From the NCBI GenBank assembly GCA_035388585.1, contig DAOOQE010000004.1, forward strand, positions 1 through 64,000: 64,000 bases of DNA, given 5' to 3'. Shown one piece after another: positions 19,339 through 27,701 of the stretch (position 1 is its first letter; each line of letters starts with the position of its first letter). The notes beneath the pieces are model-generated. The model saw only the letters and a program-made list of their open reading frames with translations. It was not told where the DNA came from and made no database searches. The stretch comes from CAG-492 sp035388585. GTDB lineage: Bacteria; Bacillota; Clostridia; TANB77; CAG-508. Position numbers and translations under genes: made by a program.

Positions 19339-20481
19339 TTAATCCCCTAAACAAATCCCAATATTTCGTGCTGCCAAAACTAAATCATCCTCCATTGTTA
19401 CCTTTCTTAAATTGCTTTCAGAAGTATTTCCAGAAACAGCACCAATTTTTTTGTTATTTCCTACAACTTCTTCTAAAGAAACGGAATCTAATTTTCCATT
19501 TTTTAAAACAGTTAAAACTCCATATTTTCCTTCAATAGCAAGTTGCATAGCCTTAGCACCATATTTAGTTGAAAGAACTCTATCAAATGCTGTTGGAGTT
19601 CCTCCTCTTTGCATATATCCTAAAACTGTGCATCTTGCTTCTAGGCCTGTTAATTCTTCTAATTGTTTAGCAACCCTATCACCTACGCCGCCTAATTTAT
19701 TATTATCTACTCCTTGTCCGTTATTTCTAGTATTAGATACCGTTATATTTCCTCCATCTGGCATTGCTCCTTCTGCTACAACAATAATACTAAAGTTTTT
19801 TCCTATCTCTTTTCTTTTAATTATTTTTTGGGCAGCTTTTTCGATATCATAAGGAATTTCTGGAATTAATGCAATATCTGCTCCACCAGCAATTGCAGAT
19901 TCTAAAGCTATCCAACCTGCATATCTCCCCATAACTTCTAGAACCATTATTCTGTGGTGAGTTTCTCCTGTTGTATGCAATCTATCTATAGCTTCTGCTG
20001 CAACTGATACTGCGGTATTATATCCAAATGTTATATCTGTACAAGCAACATCATTATCAATTGTTTTTGGAATTCCAATTATATTTACTCCTTTTGTTGC
20101 AAAATCTCTTGCAGATTTTTGAGTTCCATCACCACCCATAGTAAAAATACAGTCAAATCCATCTTCTTTTATATTTTCCACACATTTGTCTGATAAATCT
20201 TTATAAATAATTTCACCATTTTCTATAGTTTTATAATTAAAAACATTTGAATTTGTTGAAGAACCTATTATTGAACCTCCTTTTGCTAAAATTCCTGAAG
20301 CAATATTATTACTAGAAGTACTTAATTTTATATACTCATTTTTTAATAGTCCATTATAGCCATCTATAAATCCATAACATTCTATATTATTTTTTTCTGC
20401 TGTTTTAACTATTGCTCTTATAACAGCATTAAATCCAGATACATCTCCACCATTTGCCAGTATTGCAACTTTTTTTACCAT
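19339..20481 (-). CDS. pfkA: 6-phosphofructokinase
   Basis: PfkA phosphorylates fructose-6-phosphate in glycolysis. The 380-residue protein carries GGDVSGFNAVIRA at the N-terminus, GGDGTQKSA in the phosphate-donor site and PKTIDND at the catalytic loop. Glycine in GGDGT is typical of ATP-dependent enzymes, while lysine in PKTIDND replaces the glycine of classical bacterial ATP enzymes and is shared with pyrophosphate-dependent ones. The donor is therefore most likely ATP but not certain. The start at 20481 has GGAGGT upstream; 21 further in-frame codons before it lack a site. Confidence 0.93.
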   Translation of the reverse strand: MVKKVAILANGGDVSGFNAVIRAIVKTAEKNNIECYGFIDGYNGLLKNEYIKLSTSSNNIASGILAKGGSIIGSSTNSNVFNYKTIENGEIIYKDLSDKCVENIKEDGFDCIFTMGGDGTQKSARDFATKGVNIIGIPKTIDNDVACTDITFGYNTAVSVAAEAIDRLHTTGETHHRIMVLEVMGRYAGWIALESAIAGGADIALIPEIPYDIEKAAQKIIKRKEIGKNFSIIVVAEGAMPDGGNITVSNTRNNGQGVDNNKLGGVGDRVAKQLEELTGLEARCTVLGYMQRGGTPTAFDRVLSTKYGAKAMQLAIEGKYGVLTVLKNGKLDSVSLEEVVGNNKKIGAVSGNTSESNLRKVTMEDDLVLAARNIGICLGD

Positions 20482-20512
20482 TTTAAACCTCCATTTTATT
20501 AATCTTAATTTT

Positions 20513-20540
20513 ATTATACCAATCTTTTTATTTTTTACAA
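20513..20540 (-). promoter_or_regulatory. Predicted promoter of pfkA
   Basis: On the minus strand TTGTAA and TATAAT are separated by 16 bases, about 35 bases before the start codon. Confidence 0.55.
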
Positions 20541-20595
20541 GCATTTTTTTATATTATTATTTGGCACATCAACTTTAAAAGAAAAATTTTTAATT

Positions 20596-20871
20596 TTATT
20601 TTTTACTTACATGAATATTTTCAATTTTTACATTTAATTCTCGTACAATAATATTTTGTATTTGGGCAATTTCAGCCTCTCCTAATTTTTCAGAATCTAA
20701 AATAACAGAAACAGAAGAATCATTAACAAAAATAATAACATCCCTAAAGCCTTTATTTTTAATCAAGTTTTCTGCAATCATTATTCTATTTTTAATATTC
20801 TGAATCTTTGTTATTTCAGATTGTGAAATTGTTTTTTGGATTTTTAAAGGAAAATATTTTAAAATATCCAT
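20596..20871 (-). pseudogene. spoIIIAH: SpoIIIAH-like C-terminal fragment without membrane anchor
   Basis: The 91-residue product matches from memory the C-terminal ring-building domain of SpoIIIAH: the run AENLIKNKGFRDVIIFVNDS and the later LGEAEIAQIQNIIVRE, which in SpoIIIAH precede the ending VSAENIKI. Full SpoIIIAH has about 200 residues with an N-terminal membrane helix and forms the mother-cell side of the feeding channel during sporulation. Here the helix and linker are missing, and the peptide starts directly with MDILKYFPLKIQKTIS after an AGGAG site. The frame is open, so it may still be made, but without an anchor it cannot act as normal SpoIIIAH. It is alone, not in a spoIIIA operon. 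Confidence 0.6.
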
Positions 20872-20921
20872 TTTTTCTCCTATGTATTTATTTGCAATCA
20901 ATTTTGTAAAATTTTATATAC

Positions 20922-20957
20922 AAAAAGAAAGCATACAATATTATATGCTTTCTTTTT
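20922..20957 (-). terminator. Terminator of yebC, or hairpin between yebC and the spoIIIAH fragment
   Basis: AAAAAGAAAGCATA pairs with TATGCTTTCTTTTT over a short loop, with a T run on both strands. It lies about 37 bases beyond the yebC stop codon. Confidence 0.8.
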
Positions 20958-20993
20958 TATCTTAGAACTTACAATTTTGATACTTAAAATTTT

Positions 20994-21719
20994 TTATTCT
21001 TCCCAGTTATGATATATATTTAAAACATCATCTAAATCTTCCAACATATCTATTAATCTCTGCATTTTTTCACCTGATTTTTCATCAAGTATTACATATG
21101 TTGAAGGAACCATTTGAACATTTGCTTCTAAGAATTCTAATCCATGTTCCTCTAAAGTTTCTCTTATTTTAGAAAAATCTTCAGGACTTGTTGTTATTTC
21201 ATATATTTCTTCTTCTGACGAAAAATCTTCTGCCCCTGCTTCCAAAGCTATAATCATTAAATCATCTTCAGTAATTTTAACAGTAGATTTATCTATAACA
21301 ATAACACCTTTTTTATTAAACATATATGATACACAGCCTGTAGTCCCCATATTTCCACCTGACTTATCAAACGCGTGTCTTACATCTGCTGCAGTTCTAT
21401 TTTTATTATCAGTACTTCCTTCTACAATTAGTGCTACCCCATTTGGGCCATATCCTTCATATATTACTTCTTCATAATGAGTTGCTTCAGCTTGGCCTGC
21501 AGCTTTTTTTATTGCATTACTTATTGTATCATTAGGCATATTTGACGCTTTGCATTTTGCTATTATATCTTTTAATTTAGAATTTCCAGCCGGATCAGGC
21601 CCACCTTCTTTAACTGCTACTAATAGCTCTCTTCCTAGTTTTGTAAATATTTTTCCTCTTGCAGCGTCTGCTTTTCCTTTTTTAGCTGCGATATTGTGCC
21701 ATTTACTATGTCCTGACAT
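20994..21719 (-). CDS. YebC/PmpR family regulator (TACO1-like)
   Basis: A 241-residue protein with the family opening [19 protein letters not shown] and the block [14 protein letters not shown]. Members act as DNA-binding regulators or, in recent work on the family, help translate difficult proline stretches. AGGAGG precedes the start. It appears to be a single gene closed by its own terminator. Confidence 0.95.
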   Translation of the reverse strand: MSGHSKWHNIAAKKGKADAARGKIFTKLGRELLVAVKEGGPDPAGNSKLKDIIAKCKASNMPNDTISNAIKKAAGQAEATHYEEVIYEGYGPNGVALIVEGSTDNKNRTAADVRHAFDKSGGNMGTTGCVSYMFNKKGVIVIDKSTVKITEDDLMIIALEAGAEDFSSEEEIYEITTSPEDFSKIRETLEEHGLEFLEANVQMVPSTYVILDEKSGEKMQRLIDMLEDLDDVLNIYHNWEE

Positions 21720-21824
21720 GGTTAATTCCTCCTTTTTATAAGTTAATAATAGTATTTTACTAATAAAACACTAATAAATATAATAGCATATGTTTTTTAT
21801 TTTGTGTAGTATTTTTTTAAAAAA

Positions 21825-21890
21825 ACTGTTTTACATTTTTATACTGTTTTACATTTTTATACTGTTTTACATTTTAATACTGTTTTTTCT
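21825..21890. repeat. 18-bp tandem repeat, about 3.5 copies
   Basis: The unit ACTGTTTTACATTTTTAT starts at 21825, 21843 and 21861, and a partial copy follows at 21879. It lies in the 292-base spacer between yebC and the RelA/SpoT-like gene, which otherwise shows nothing but AT-rich sequence. Confidence 0.85.
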
Positions 21891-22011
21891 GTTTTATTTT
21901 GAGTTGATTTAACTTAATTTGTATATATCTTATATTCTCTAACTAGCACTTTGTATATAATTTTCAACCAATTTTCTAATATATTTAATTTACAGAATTG
22001 CAATTAACTTT

Positions 22012-23223
22012 TTACTTGACATTTTCATTTTCTTCACTTGTATTTAAAGCTTTATCTAAATTCTTTAAATATTGTGGCCCTGTTATAACTTCTTTATAAT
22101 ATAAATAAAAATTCTCATAATCTGAACATTCTATAACATTTCCTGTTCCACTAATATATACTAAGGTTTCAGGAATTACTTCTTTAGCTGATTCTTGATA
22201 TTTTTGAATACTATTAGGTATGTTAGGTAATACTCTAGCTTTTCCTTCTTTTTCACTATGTTTTGCTTTTCCTTCAGTAGCATCTTGATTATAATAATCT
22301 GATGTTACCTGCATTTCAATTTTCCATCCTTGTAGTTCAGATTTTTTTGTTGATTTAAAAGAATTATGTGATGCAACATAATAGTGTTTACTTCCTGTAT
22401 GTCTTTTATATCTTCCCGGAATTGAAGATATTCCTAAATTTTTTAATACTTTTGAATTATTTTTTATCTGTTCTGTCATATATTCAGAGTATAAATCATT
22501 ACATTTTCTGTCTTGTTCACTATATAATTCTATTTTATTATCTATGTTTTCATAAACTTCTTTTAATAATTCTAATTTATTTTTAACATCATTATTAAAT
22601 ATTATTACTTCATAATCTTTTATCATTTTTTCTTTAGAATCAAATTTATTTTTATCTATATTTTTAGAAATAAACTTTTCTAATTCTTCTATTATTTTTC
22701 TATATGAATTAATATTGTCACAATCTTTATTTGTAGTTGCTATTTCTATCATGAATTTAAAATTATTATAATAACGTTCATCAATATTTTTAACTTCTTG
22801 TAGAAGTTTTTCTGTTCTTTCAGCTAGTAAGTCTTTTAATTCTAATATTAAATTATCTTTATGAGCTTCTTTTTCCTGTCTTTCATTGTTATATTTTTCT
22901 CTTTTTTGTATTATATCCTGACAATGAGCATGTTGAACTTTATCTGATACATGATTAACAACAATTTTAAAACCTATATTATCATATATATTTTTGTTAC
23001 AACCATCTTCTCTTGATAATATTTTTTCTATCTTCATTTTTGAACTACTAGTGCTTTTATATCTTAAACCCATAACATATGTAACACCTTGAAACATTTC
23101 ATCCATTTCATTTCCAAGCTCTTTCAAAAACTTTTTAGTAAAATTTTTTGATTTTATTGAATTTAAAAAATTATATTCCTCTATTAATTTATTTTTTAAA
23201 TTATCATTTTCCAATTTTTTCAT
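22012..23223 (-). CDS. Divergent RelA/SpoT-like nucleotidyltransferase split by a coiled-coil insert
   Basis: The first part (residues about 45-95) reads like the first half of a (p)ppGpp synthetase domain: GLRYKSTSSSKMKIEKI followed by IYDNIGFKIVVNHVSD, with Asp81 in the place of the catalytic aspartate. The last part (about 280-330) reads like the second half: KHYYVASHNSF, then the E-x-Q strand KIEMQVTS (Glu303, Gln305) and AxxGxAxH ending in His322. Between them lie about 180 residues of charged, helix-forming sequence where known enzymes have a short linker. No hydrolase, TGS or ACT domain is present. The start is ambiguous: AAAGGAG abuts the ATG at 23223, so the TTG at 23214 or a TTG at 23235 could be used. 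It is a monocistronic gene next to rqcH. The family call is from motifs only. Confidence 0.5.
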   Translation of the reverse strand: MKKLENDNLKNKLIEEYNFLNSIKSKNFTKKFLKELGNEMDEMFQGVTYVMGLRYKSTSSSKMKIEKILSREDGCNKNIYDNIGFKIVVNHVSDKVQHAHCQDIIQKREKYNNERQEKEAHKDNLILELKDLLAERTEKLLQEVKNIDERYYNNFKFMIEIATTNKDCDNINSYRKIIEELEKFISKNIDKNKFDSKEKMIKDYEVIIFNNDVKNKLELLKEVYENIDNKIELYSEQDRKCNDLYSEYMTEQIKNNSKVLKNLGISSIPGRYKRHTGSKHYYVASHNSFKSTKKSELQGWKIEMQVTSDYYNQDATEGKAKHSEKEGKARVLPNIPNSIQKYQESAKEVIPETLVYISGTGNVIECSDYENFYLYYKEVITGPQYLKNLDKALNTSEENENVK

Positions 23224-23343
23224 CTCCTTTATCAAATAGGTTTTATTATACCATATTTTTTATTCAATTTCAAATTTTAGTTTACTTAACATTATATTTA
23301 TTATATAATCAATTACATCTTATTATGAAAGGAATTTAATAAA

Positions 23344-25056
23344 ATGGCTTTTGATGGTATTGTTGCAAAATCTATTATTTCTGAGCTAAATGCTTATTTA
23401 ATAAATGGTAAAATAAATAAAATATATCAACCAAATAAAAATGAAATCATATTAGGTATATACTCAAATAGTGAAAATTATTCACTAAATGCTGTAATTT
23501 CACCTAATAACTATAGACTAAATCTTACAAAATACTCCAAACAAAATCCGCAAAATGCTCCTTCATTTTGCATGTTGCTTAGAAAACACTTAATCGGTTC
23601 TAGAATTAAATCTATTAAAATGATTGGTTTAGAAAGAATTATTAATATAGAACTTGAATGTTATAATGAACTTAATGATTTAATTGTGAAGAATTTAATA
23701 ATAGAATTAATGGGAAAACATAGTAATATTATTTTAACAAATCATAAAAACATTATTATAGATAGCCTAAGACATTTAGATATATCAACAGGATCTAATC
23801 GTTCAGTAATGCCTGCTAGAGAATATGTTCTTCCAGATGGTAATAAAATTGATATTTATTCAATTAATAATTTTGAAGAATTTTATTTTTATACTAAGGA
23901 AATTTCTGAAATAAGTGTAGGTATACCTAATATTTTTACAGGAATAAGTAAATCTTTTATTGTAAATGCTATTTCATTTCTTAACATTAAAGATACTGCA
24001 AGCAAAGATAATCTGAATAAAATTTATTTATACCTAACAGATGTATTAAAAAATATAGATACTATTAGTAATAGCTGTATTTCTTTAGATAATAAAGATT
24101 TTACAATTATTCCAATAAAGAATGAAGAAAAACTTAATGTTAATTATTTTATAGATAATTTTTATTTTGATAAGGAATCTAGTCAGACATTTTTTGAATA
24201 TAGAAATTCTATTCTCCAATTAACTAGTAATATGCTTATTAAGATATCTAAACGATTAAAAAACATTAATTCCAAATTAAAAGAATGCGAAAATATGGAT
24301 CTGTATAAACTTTATGGTGAGCTTATTACATCAAATTTATATAGATTTAAAAATATGGATTTAATAAGAAAAGATTATATAGAAATTGAAAATTATTATG
24401 ATAACAACTCTATTGTTCAAATTCCTTTAAACAAAGAATTCTCTATTCAAGGAAATTCAAAAAACTATTTTAAGAAATATAATAAATTAAAAAACACATT
24501 ATCAATAGTTTCTCTTCAAAAAACTGAAACAAAACAAGAAATAAATTATATTGAATCTATAATTTACGCAATAGAAAAATCTAAAACAATAGATGATATA
24601 AATGAAATTTATAGTGAACTTTCTGAAAATAAATTATTTGAAAATTTAAAAAAGTATAAAAACAAGTCAATTTCTTCTATATCCTCAAAAAAATATTCTT
24701 TTTCTAGCGACCCGATTAAGTTTGAAATAGAAGGTTATAAAGTTTTAGTTGGTAAAAATAATAAACAAAATGACTTTATTACTACGCATTTAGCAAAAAA
24801 AGACGATTTATGGTTTCATACAAAAGATATCCATGGAAGTCATGTTATATTATTTACAAATCATTCTACTCCTGATATAGATGTTATTATTAGATGTGCT
24901 GAGATTGCTGCGTATTACAGTAAAGCCTCAATGTCATCTAATGTTGATGTTGATTTTACTTTAGTAAAAAATGTCAAAAAGCCTTCAAAATCAAGACCTG
25001 GTATGGTTATATATACAAAAAATGAAACTGTTACTGTTAAACCAAAAAAATATTAA
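23344..25056 (+). CDS. rqcH: Ribosome quality control protein RqcH (NFACT family)
   Basis: RqcH binds stalled 50S subunits carrying peptidyl-tRNA and adds C-terminal alanine tails as degradation marks. It is often annotated as fibronectin-binding protein FbpA. The 570-residue protein has the NFACT-N domain starting MAFDGIVAKSIISEL, a helix-hairpin-helix and coiled-coil middle, and the NFACT-R domain with the signature KKDDLWFHTKDIHGSHV near the end. AAAGGAA precedes the ATG. It is transcribed towards the zinc-ribbon gene, and the spacer between them holds repeats and a hairpin. Confidence 0.93.
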   Translation: MAFDGIVAKSIISELNAYLINGKINKIYQPNKNEIILGIYSNSENYSLNAVISPNNYRLNLTKYSKQNPQNAPSFCMLLRKHLIGSRIKSIKMIGLERIINIELECYNELNDLIVKNLIIELMGKHSNIILTNHKNIIIDSLRHLDISTGSNRSVMPAREYVLPDGNKIDIYSINNFEEFYFYTKEISEISVGIPNIFTGISKSFIVNAISFLNIKDTASKDNLNKIYLYLTDVLKNIDTISNSCISLDNKDFTIIPIKNEEKLNVNYFIDNFYFDKESSQTFFEYRNSILQLTSNMLIKISKRLKNINSKLKECENMDLYKLYGELITSNLYRFKNMDLIRKDYIEIENYYDNNSIVQIPLNKEFSIQGNSKNYFKKYNKLKNTLSIVSLQKTETKQEINYIESIIYAIEKSKTIDDINEIYSELSENKLFENLKKYKNKSISSISSKKYSFSSDPIKFEIEGYKVLVGKNNKQNDFITTHLAKKDDLWFHTKDIHGSHVILFTNHSTPDIDVIIRCAEIAAYYSKASMSSNVDVDFTLVKNVKKPSKSRPGMVIYTKNETVTVKPKKY

Positions 25057-25155
25057 ATTAACCTTATTAACCATATAATATACTAAATATAGAATATTTT
25101 GAAAAATTTATAAATTAAATCAATATCCAATATGTTATACAATAGCATAAATTTA

Positions 25156-25245
25156 TAAATTTAAGAAATCTTCAATATATTATGCAATAACTATAATCTG
25201 TAAATTTAAGAAATCTTCAATATATTATGCAATAACTAAAATCTG
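25156..25245. repeat. 45-bp tandem repeat after rqcH
   Basis: Two near-identical 45-bp units (25156-25200 and 25201-25245, beginning TAAATTTAAGAAATCTTC) are flanked by decayed copies. These are a preceding unit around 25108-25155 containing CCAATATGTTATACAATAG and a following partial one containing CCAATATAGTATACAATA. Confidence 0.85.
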
Positions 25246-25256
25246 TAAAAAAAATG

Positions 25257-25300
25257 TCCAATATAGTATACAATAAAGAAAAATTGTATGTTATATTGGA
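25257..25300. terminator. Long imperfect hairpin between rqcH and the zinc-ribbon gene
   Basis: TCCAATATAGTATACAAT pairs with ATTGTATGTTATATTGGA with two mismatches over an eight-base loop, between convergent genes. The left arm is itself a copy of the tandem repeat unit, so the terminator may have been built from the repeat. Confidence 0.6.
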
Positions 25301-25318
25301 TATATTTTTATATTTTGA

Positions 25319-25906
25319 TTATTTTACATCATTAGAATCTTCTTTTGTTCCAATTTCCTCAACTATAACCTCTGGTTCAGGAATATCTAATATTGTATTA
25401 TCTTTTACTATTTCTGGTTTTCTCATACTATTATCATTAGAAATTGCTGTTTCTATAGCTTCATTGTTATCTATATTTTTAATAGATTTTTCAAAAGCAC
25501 AATTCTTATTTTCCTCTGTTGAATTAGTAACTGAAACATTATCTTTTTGTTCTCCTCCACAAAAAGGACAAAACTTAGCTGATTTATTCATTTCTTTCAT
25601 ACATTTTTCACATAACTTTAATTCTTTTAATGAACGTATCTCATTTTGACATTCTTCAATTTCTTTTTGATATAAATCAATTTGATATAATACTTCACTA
25701 AATTCATTTTCTGAAACAATATTTTCTTTATTCTTATGATTAGTATATATTTTTTCACCAATTTCTTGATATATCTTATTAATTTTTCCCTTATTATCAT
25801 TTATTGTAGATTTTAATTTCATTTCTCTTGTTAATCTATTTGTTTTTTCTGCTGTTGAATTATAAACTTCTGATGCTTTTTCTCCTAATTTATCAAAAAA
25901 ACTCAT
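25319..25906 (-). CDS. Coiled-coil zinc-ribbon protein
   Basis: A 195-residue protein with a helical, charged N-terminal half likely to form a coiled coil. A zinc ribbon follows (CEKC then CPFCG, near residues 98-116), and the acidic tail is rich in Asn, Glu and Val. Proteins of this layout are common in gut Clostridia, but their function is not known to me. AGGAGG precedes the start. It stands between rqcH and gpsA without obvious functional links. Confidence 0.7.
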   Translation of the reverse strand: MSFFDKLGEKASEVYNSTAEKTNRLTREMKLKSTINDNKGKINKIYQEIGEKIYTNHKNKENIVSENEFSEVLYQIDLYQKEIEECQNEIRSLKELKLCEKCMKEMNKSAKFCPFCGGEQKDNVSVTNSTEENKNCAFEKSIKNIDNNEAIETAISNDNSMRKPEIVKDNTILDIPEPEVIVEEIGTKEDSNDVK

Positions 25907-26018
25907 TTTTAATCCTCCTTATTATTTATATATTAAACAATACTTCAATTCTTACTACTTACATATTTATTACTAAATATATATATCAAATCAAATATTT
26001 TTCATGAAGTAATTATAG

Positions 26019-27002
26019 CTATTCAGATTTTTTTCCTCTTAACATTAAATTAGTTACTGCTTTTTTAGGATCTAATCCATTATATAAAATATCGTAAACT
26101 GCAGTTACTATTGGCATTTCAACATTATATTTTTTGCTTAGTTCGTATGCAACATCTATATTATCAATGCTTTCTATAGTCATTCCAACTTCTTGTTTTG
26201 TTTCTTCAATTGTTTTACCTGAACCAATTAATTTACCTGCTCTTCTATTTCTGCTATGTTCACTAAGGCATGTAACAATCATATCCCCTAAACCACTTAA
26301 ACCATAGAATGTGTCTTTTTTTCCTCCCATTGCTATTCCCAAACGAGATATTTCATTTAATCCTCTTGTCATTAATGCTGCAAAAGCGTTGTCTCCCAAA
26401 CCGATTTCTGTTGCCATTCCGGCACAAAAAGCAATTATATTTTTTAGAGCTCCACCTATTTCAACTCCTCTAATATCTTCTGAAGTATATATCCTCATTG
26501 TTTCACTCATAAAAGTATTTTGTAACAATTCTAATATTTCCTTATGGCTTGATGAAGCAACCAATACTGTTAGAATACCAACTGATACTTCTTCGGCATG
26601 ACTAGGACCAGATAAAGCTCCTATTTTGCATTCTGGCATTTCTTGATTAATAACTTCATCTAATGTAAACAATGTTTCAGTTTCAAATCCTTTTGAACAT
26701 ATTATAACAGGTTGGTTTTTTATATATTTTTTATACTGCTTAAAAATATCCCTAGTAAATTTTGATGGTGTTACATGTAATATAAAATCTGTACCATCTA
26801 TTGCTTTTTCAAAATCTGTTGTACAAAACACATTATCTGGAATTATAGCTTTTGGTAAAAATTTAGACTTTTTATCATTGTTTATTTGATTTGCCTCTTC
26901 ATCAGAAAAAGACCAAATATTAATAGTATTTCCAAGTTTTGCTAAATGTATTGATAATGCCACACCCCAACTACCACTACCTATTATTGCAATATTTTTC
27001 AT
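26019..27002 (-). CDS. gpsA: Glycerol-3-phosphate dehydrogenase [NAD(P)+]
   Basis: GpsA reduces dihydroxyacetone phosphate to sn-glycerol-3-phosphate, the backbone for phospholipids. The 327-residue protein has the Rossmann motif GSGSWGVALS, the catalytic lysine region GGALKNIIAFCAG and the GLSGLGDMIVTC and SRNRRAGK blocks. GGAGGT precedes the ATG. It is the last gene of der-plsY-gpsA, placing supply of glycerol-3-phosphate next to the enzyme that uses it. Confidence 0.96.
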   Translation of the reverse strand: MKNIAIIGSGSWGVALSIHLAKLGNTINIWSFSDEEANQINNDKKSKFLPKAIIPDNVFCTTDFEKAIDGTDFILHVTPSKFTRDIFKQYKKYIKNQPVIICSKGFETETLFTLDEVINQEMPECKIGALSGPSHAEEVSVGILTVLVASSSHKEILELLQNTFMSETMRIYTSEDIRGVEIGGALKNIIAFCAGMATEIGLGDNAFAALMTRGLNEISRLGIAMGGKKDTFYGLSGLGDMIVTCLSEHSRNRRAGKLIGSGKTIEETKQEVGMTIESIDNIDVAYELSKKYNVEMPIVTAVYDILYNGLDPKKAVTNLMLRGKKSE

Positions 27003-27035
27003 AAATATACCTCCATCATAAATTTAAGTAATTAG

Positions 27036-27683
27036 CTATTTAACCTTTTTAAAATTTAATTTATTTTCTGTTCCATTCAATATTCTTTTTAAATTTTTTC
27101 TATGGTTAAAAATAACGATAATGCCCATTGATATTCCAAAAATAATATACACTATTTTATTACCAGATTCTGCTTCAACTATGTAATTTTCTGAAATAAA
27201 AACAGTTAATACTGGAAAAAGAATTGCTACCATAATAGAACCCAAAGATACCATTTTAGTTAATGCCATTAATATAAGTGCAAAAACTAAACATATAAGA
27301 CCTATCTGCCAATTTATAACTAGTAGAACTCCAAGTGCTGTTGCTACACCTTTCCCTCCTCTAAACTCAAAGAAAATAGGGAAAGTATGACCAATTACAA
27401 CAAATACTCCTGCAATACTTACAAGTATAGCTGGATTAGAATCTGGCAAAATATTACCTACTAAAATAGCCAAGGCTATAGCTACAATCCCTTTTAAAAT
27501 ATCACATAATAATGTTATTATTGCTGCCTTTTTACCTACAGACCTTAACATATTTGTTGTTCCTGCATTTCCACTTCCTTTTTCTCTTACATCAAAACCT
27601 GCAATTTTTCTGCTTATTATTACAGAAAAATTAATGCTTCCTATAGCATATGCTACTAATATTGCTACTAAATATACTACCAT
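27036..27683 (-). CDS. plsY: Acyl-phosphate:glycerol-3-phosphate acyltransferase
   Basis: PlsY transfers an acyl group from acyl-phosphate to glycerol-3-phosphate in the membrane. The 215-residue protein has the three conserved loops: GSGNAGTTNMLR, GHTFPIFFEFRGGKGVAT and a C-terminal region with FNHRKNLKRILNG. About five hydrophobic segments fit the family. AGGAGG precedes the start. It lies 18 bases after der and 33 bases before gpsA. Confidence 0.96.
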   Translation of the reverse strand: MVVYLVAILVAYAIGSINFSVIISRKIAGFDVREKGSGNAGTTNMLRSVGKKAAIITLLCDILKGIVAIALAILVGNILPDSNPAILVSIAGVFVVIGHTFPIFFEFRGGKGVATALGVLLVINWQIGLICLVFALILMALTKMVSLGSIMVAILFPVLTVFISENYIVEAESGNKIVYIIFGISMGIIVIFNHRKNLKRILNGTENKLNFKKVK

Positions 27684-27701
27684 TTTTCCTCCTTTGTTTA
27701 T

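Noticed and set aside
25156..25245. 45-bp repeats as a CRISPR array
   Set aside because: The units are directly adjacent with no variable spacers, and no cas gene is in the window.
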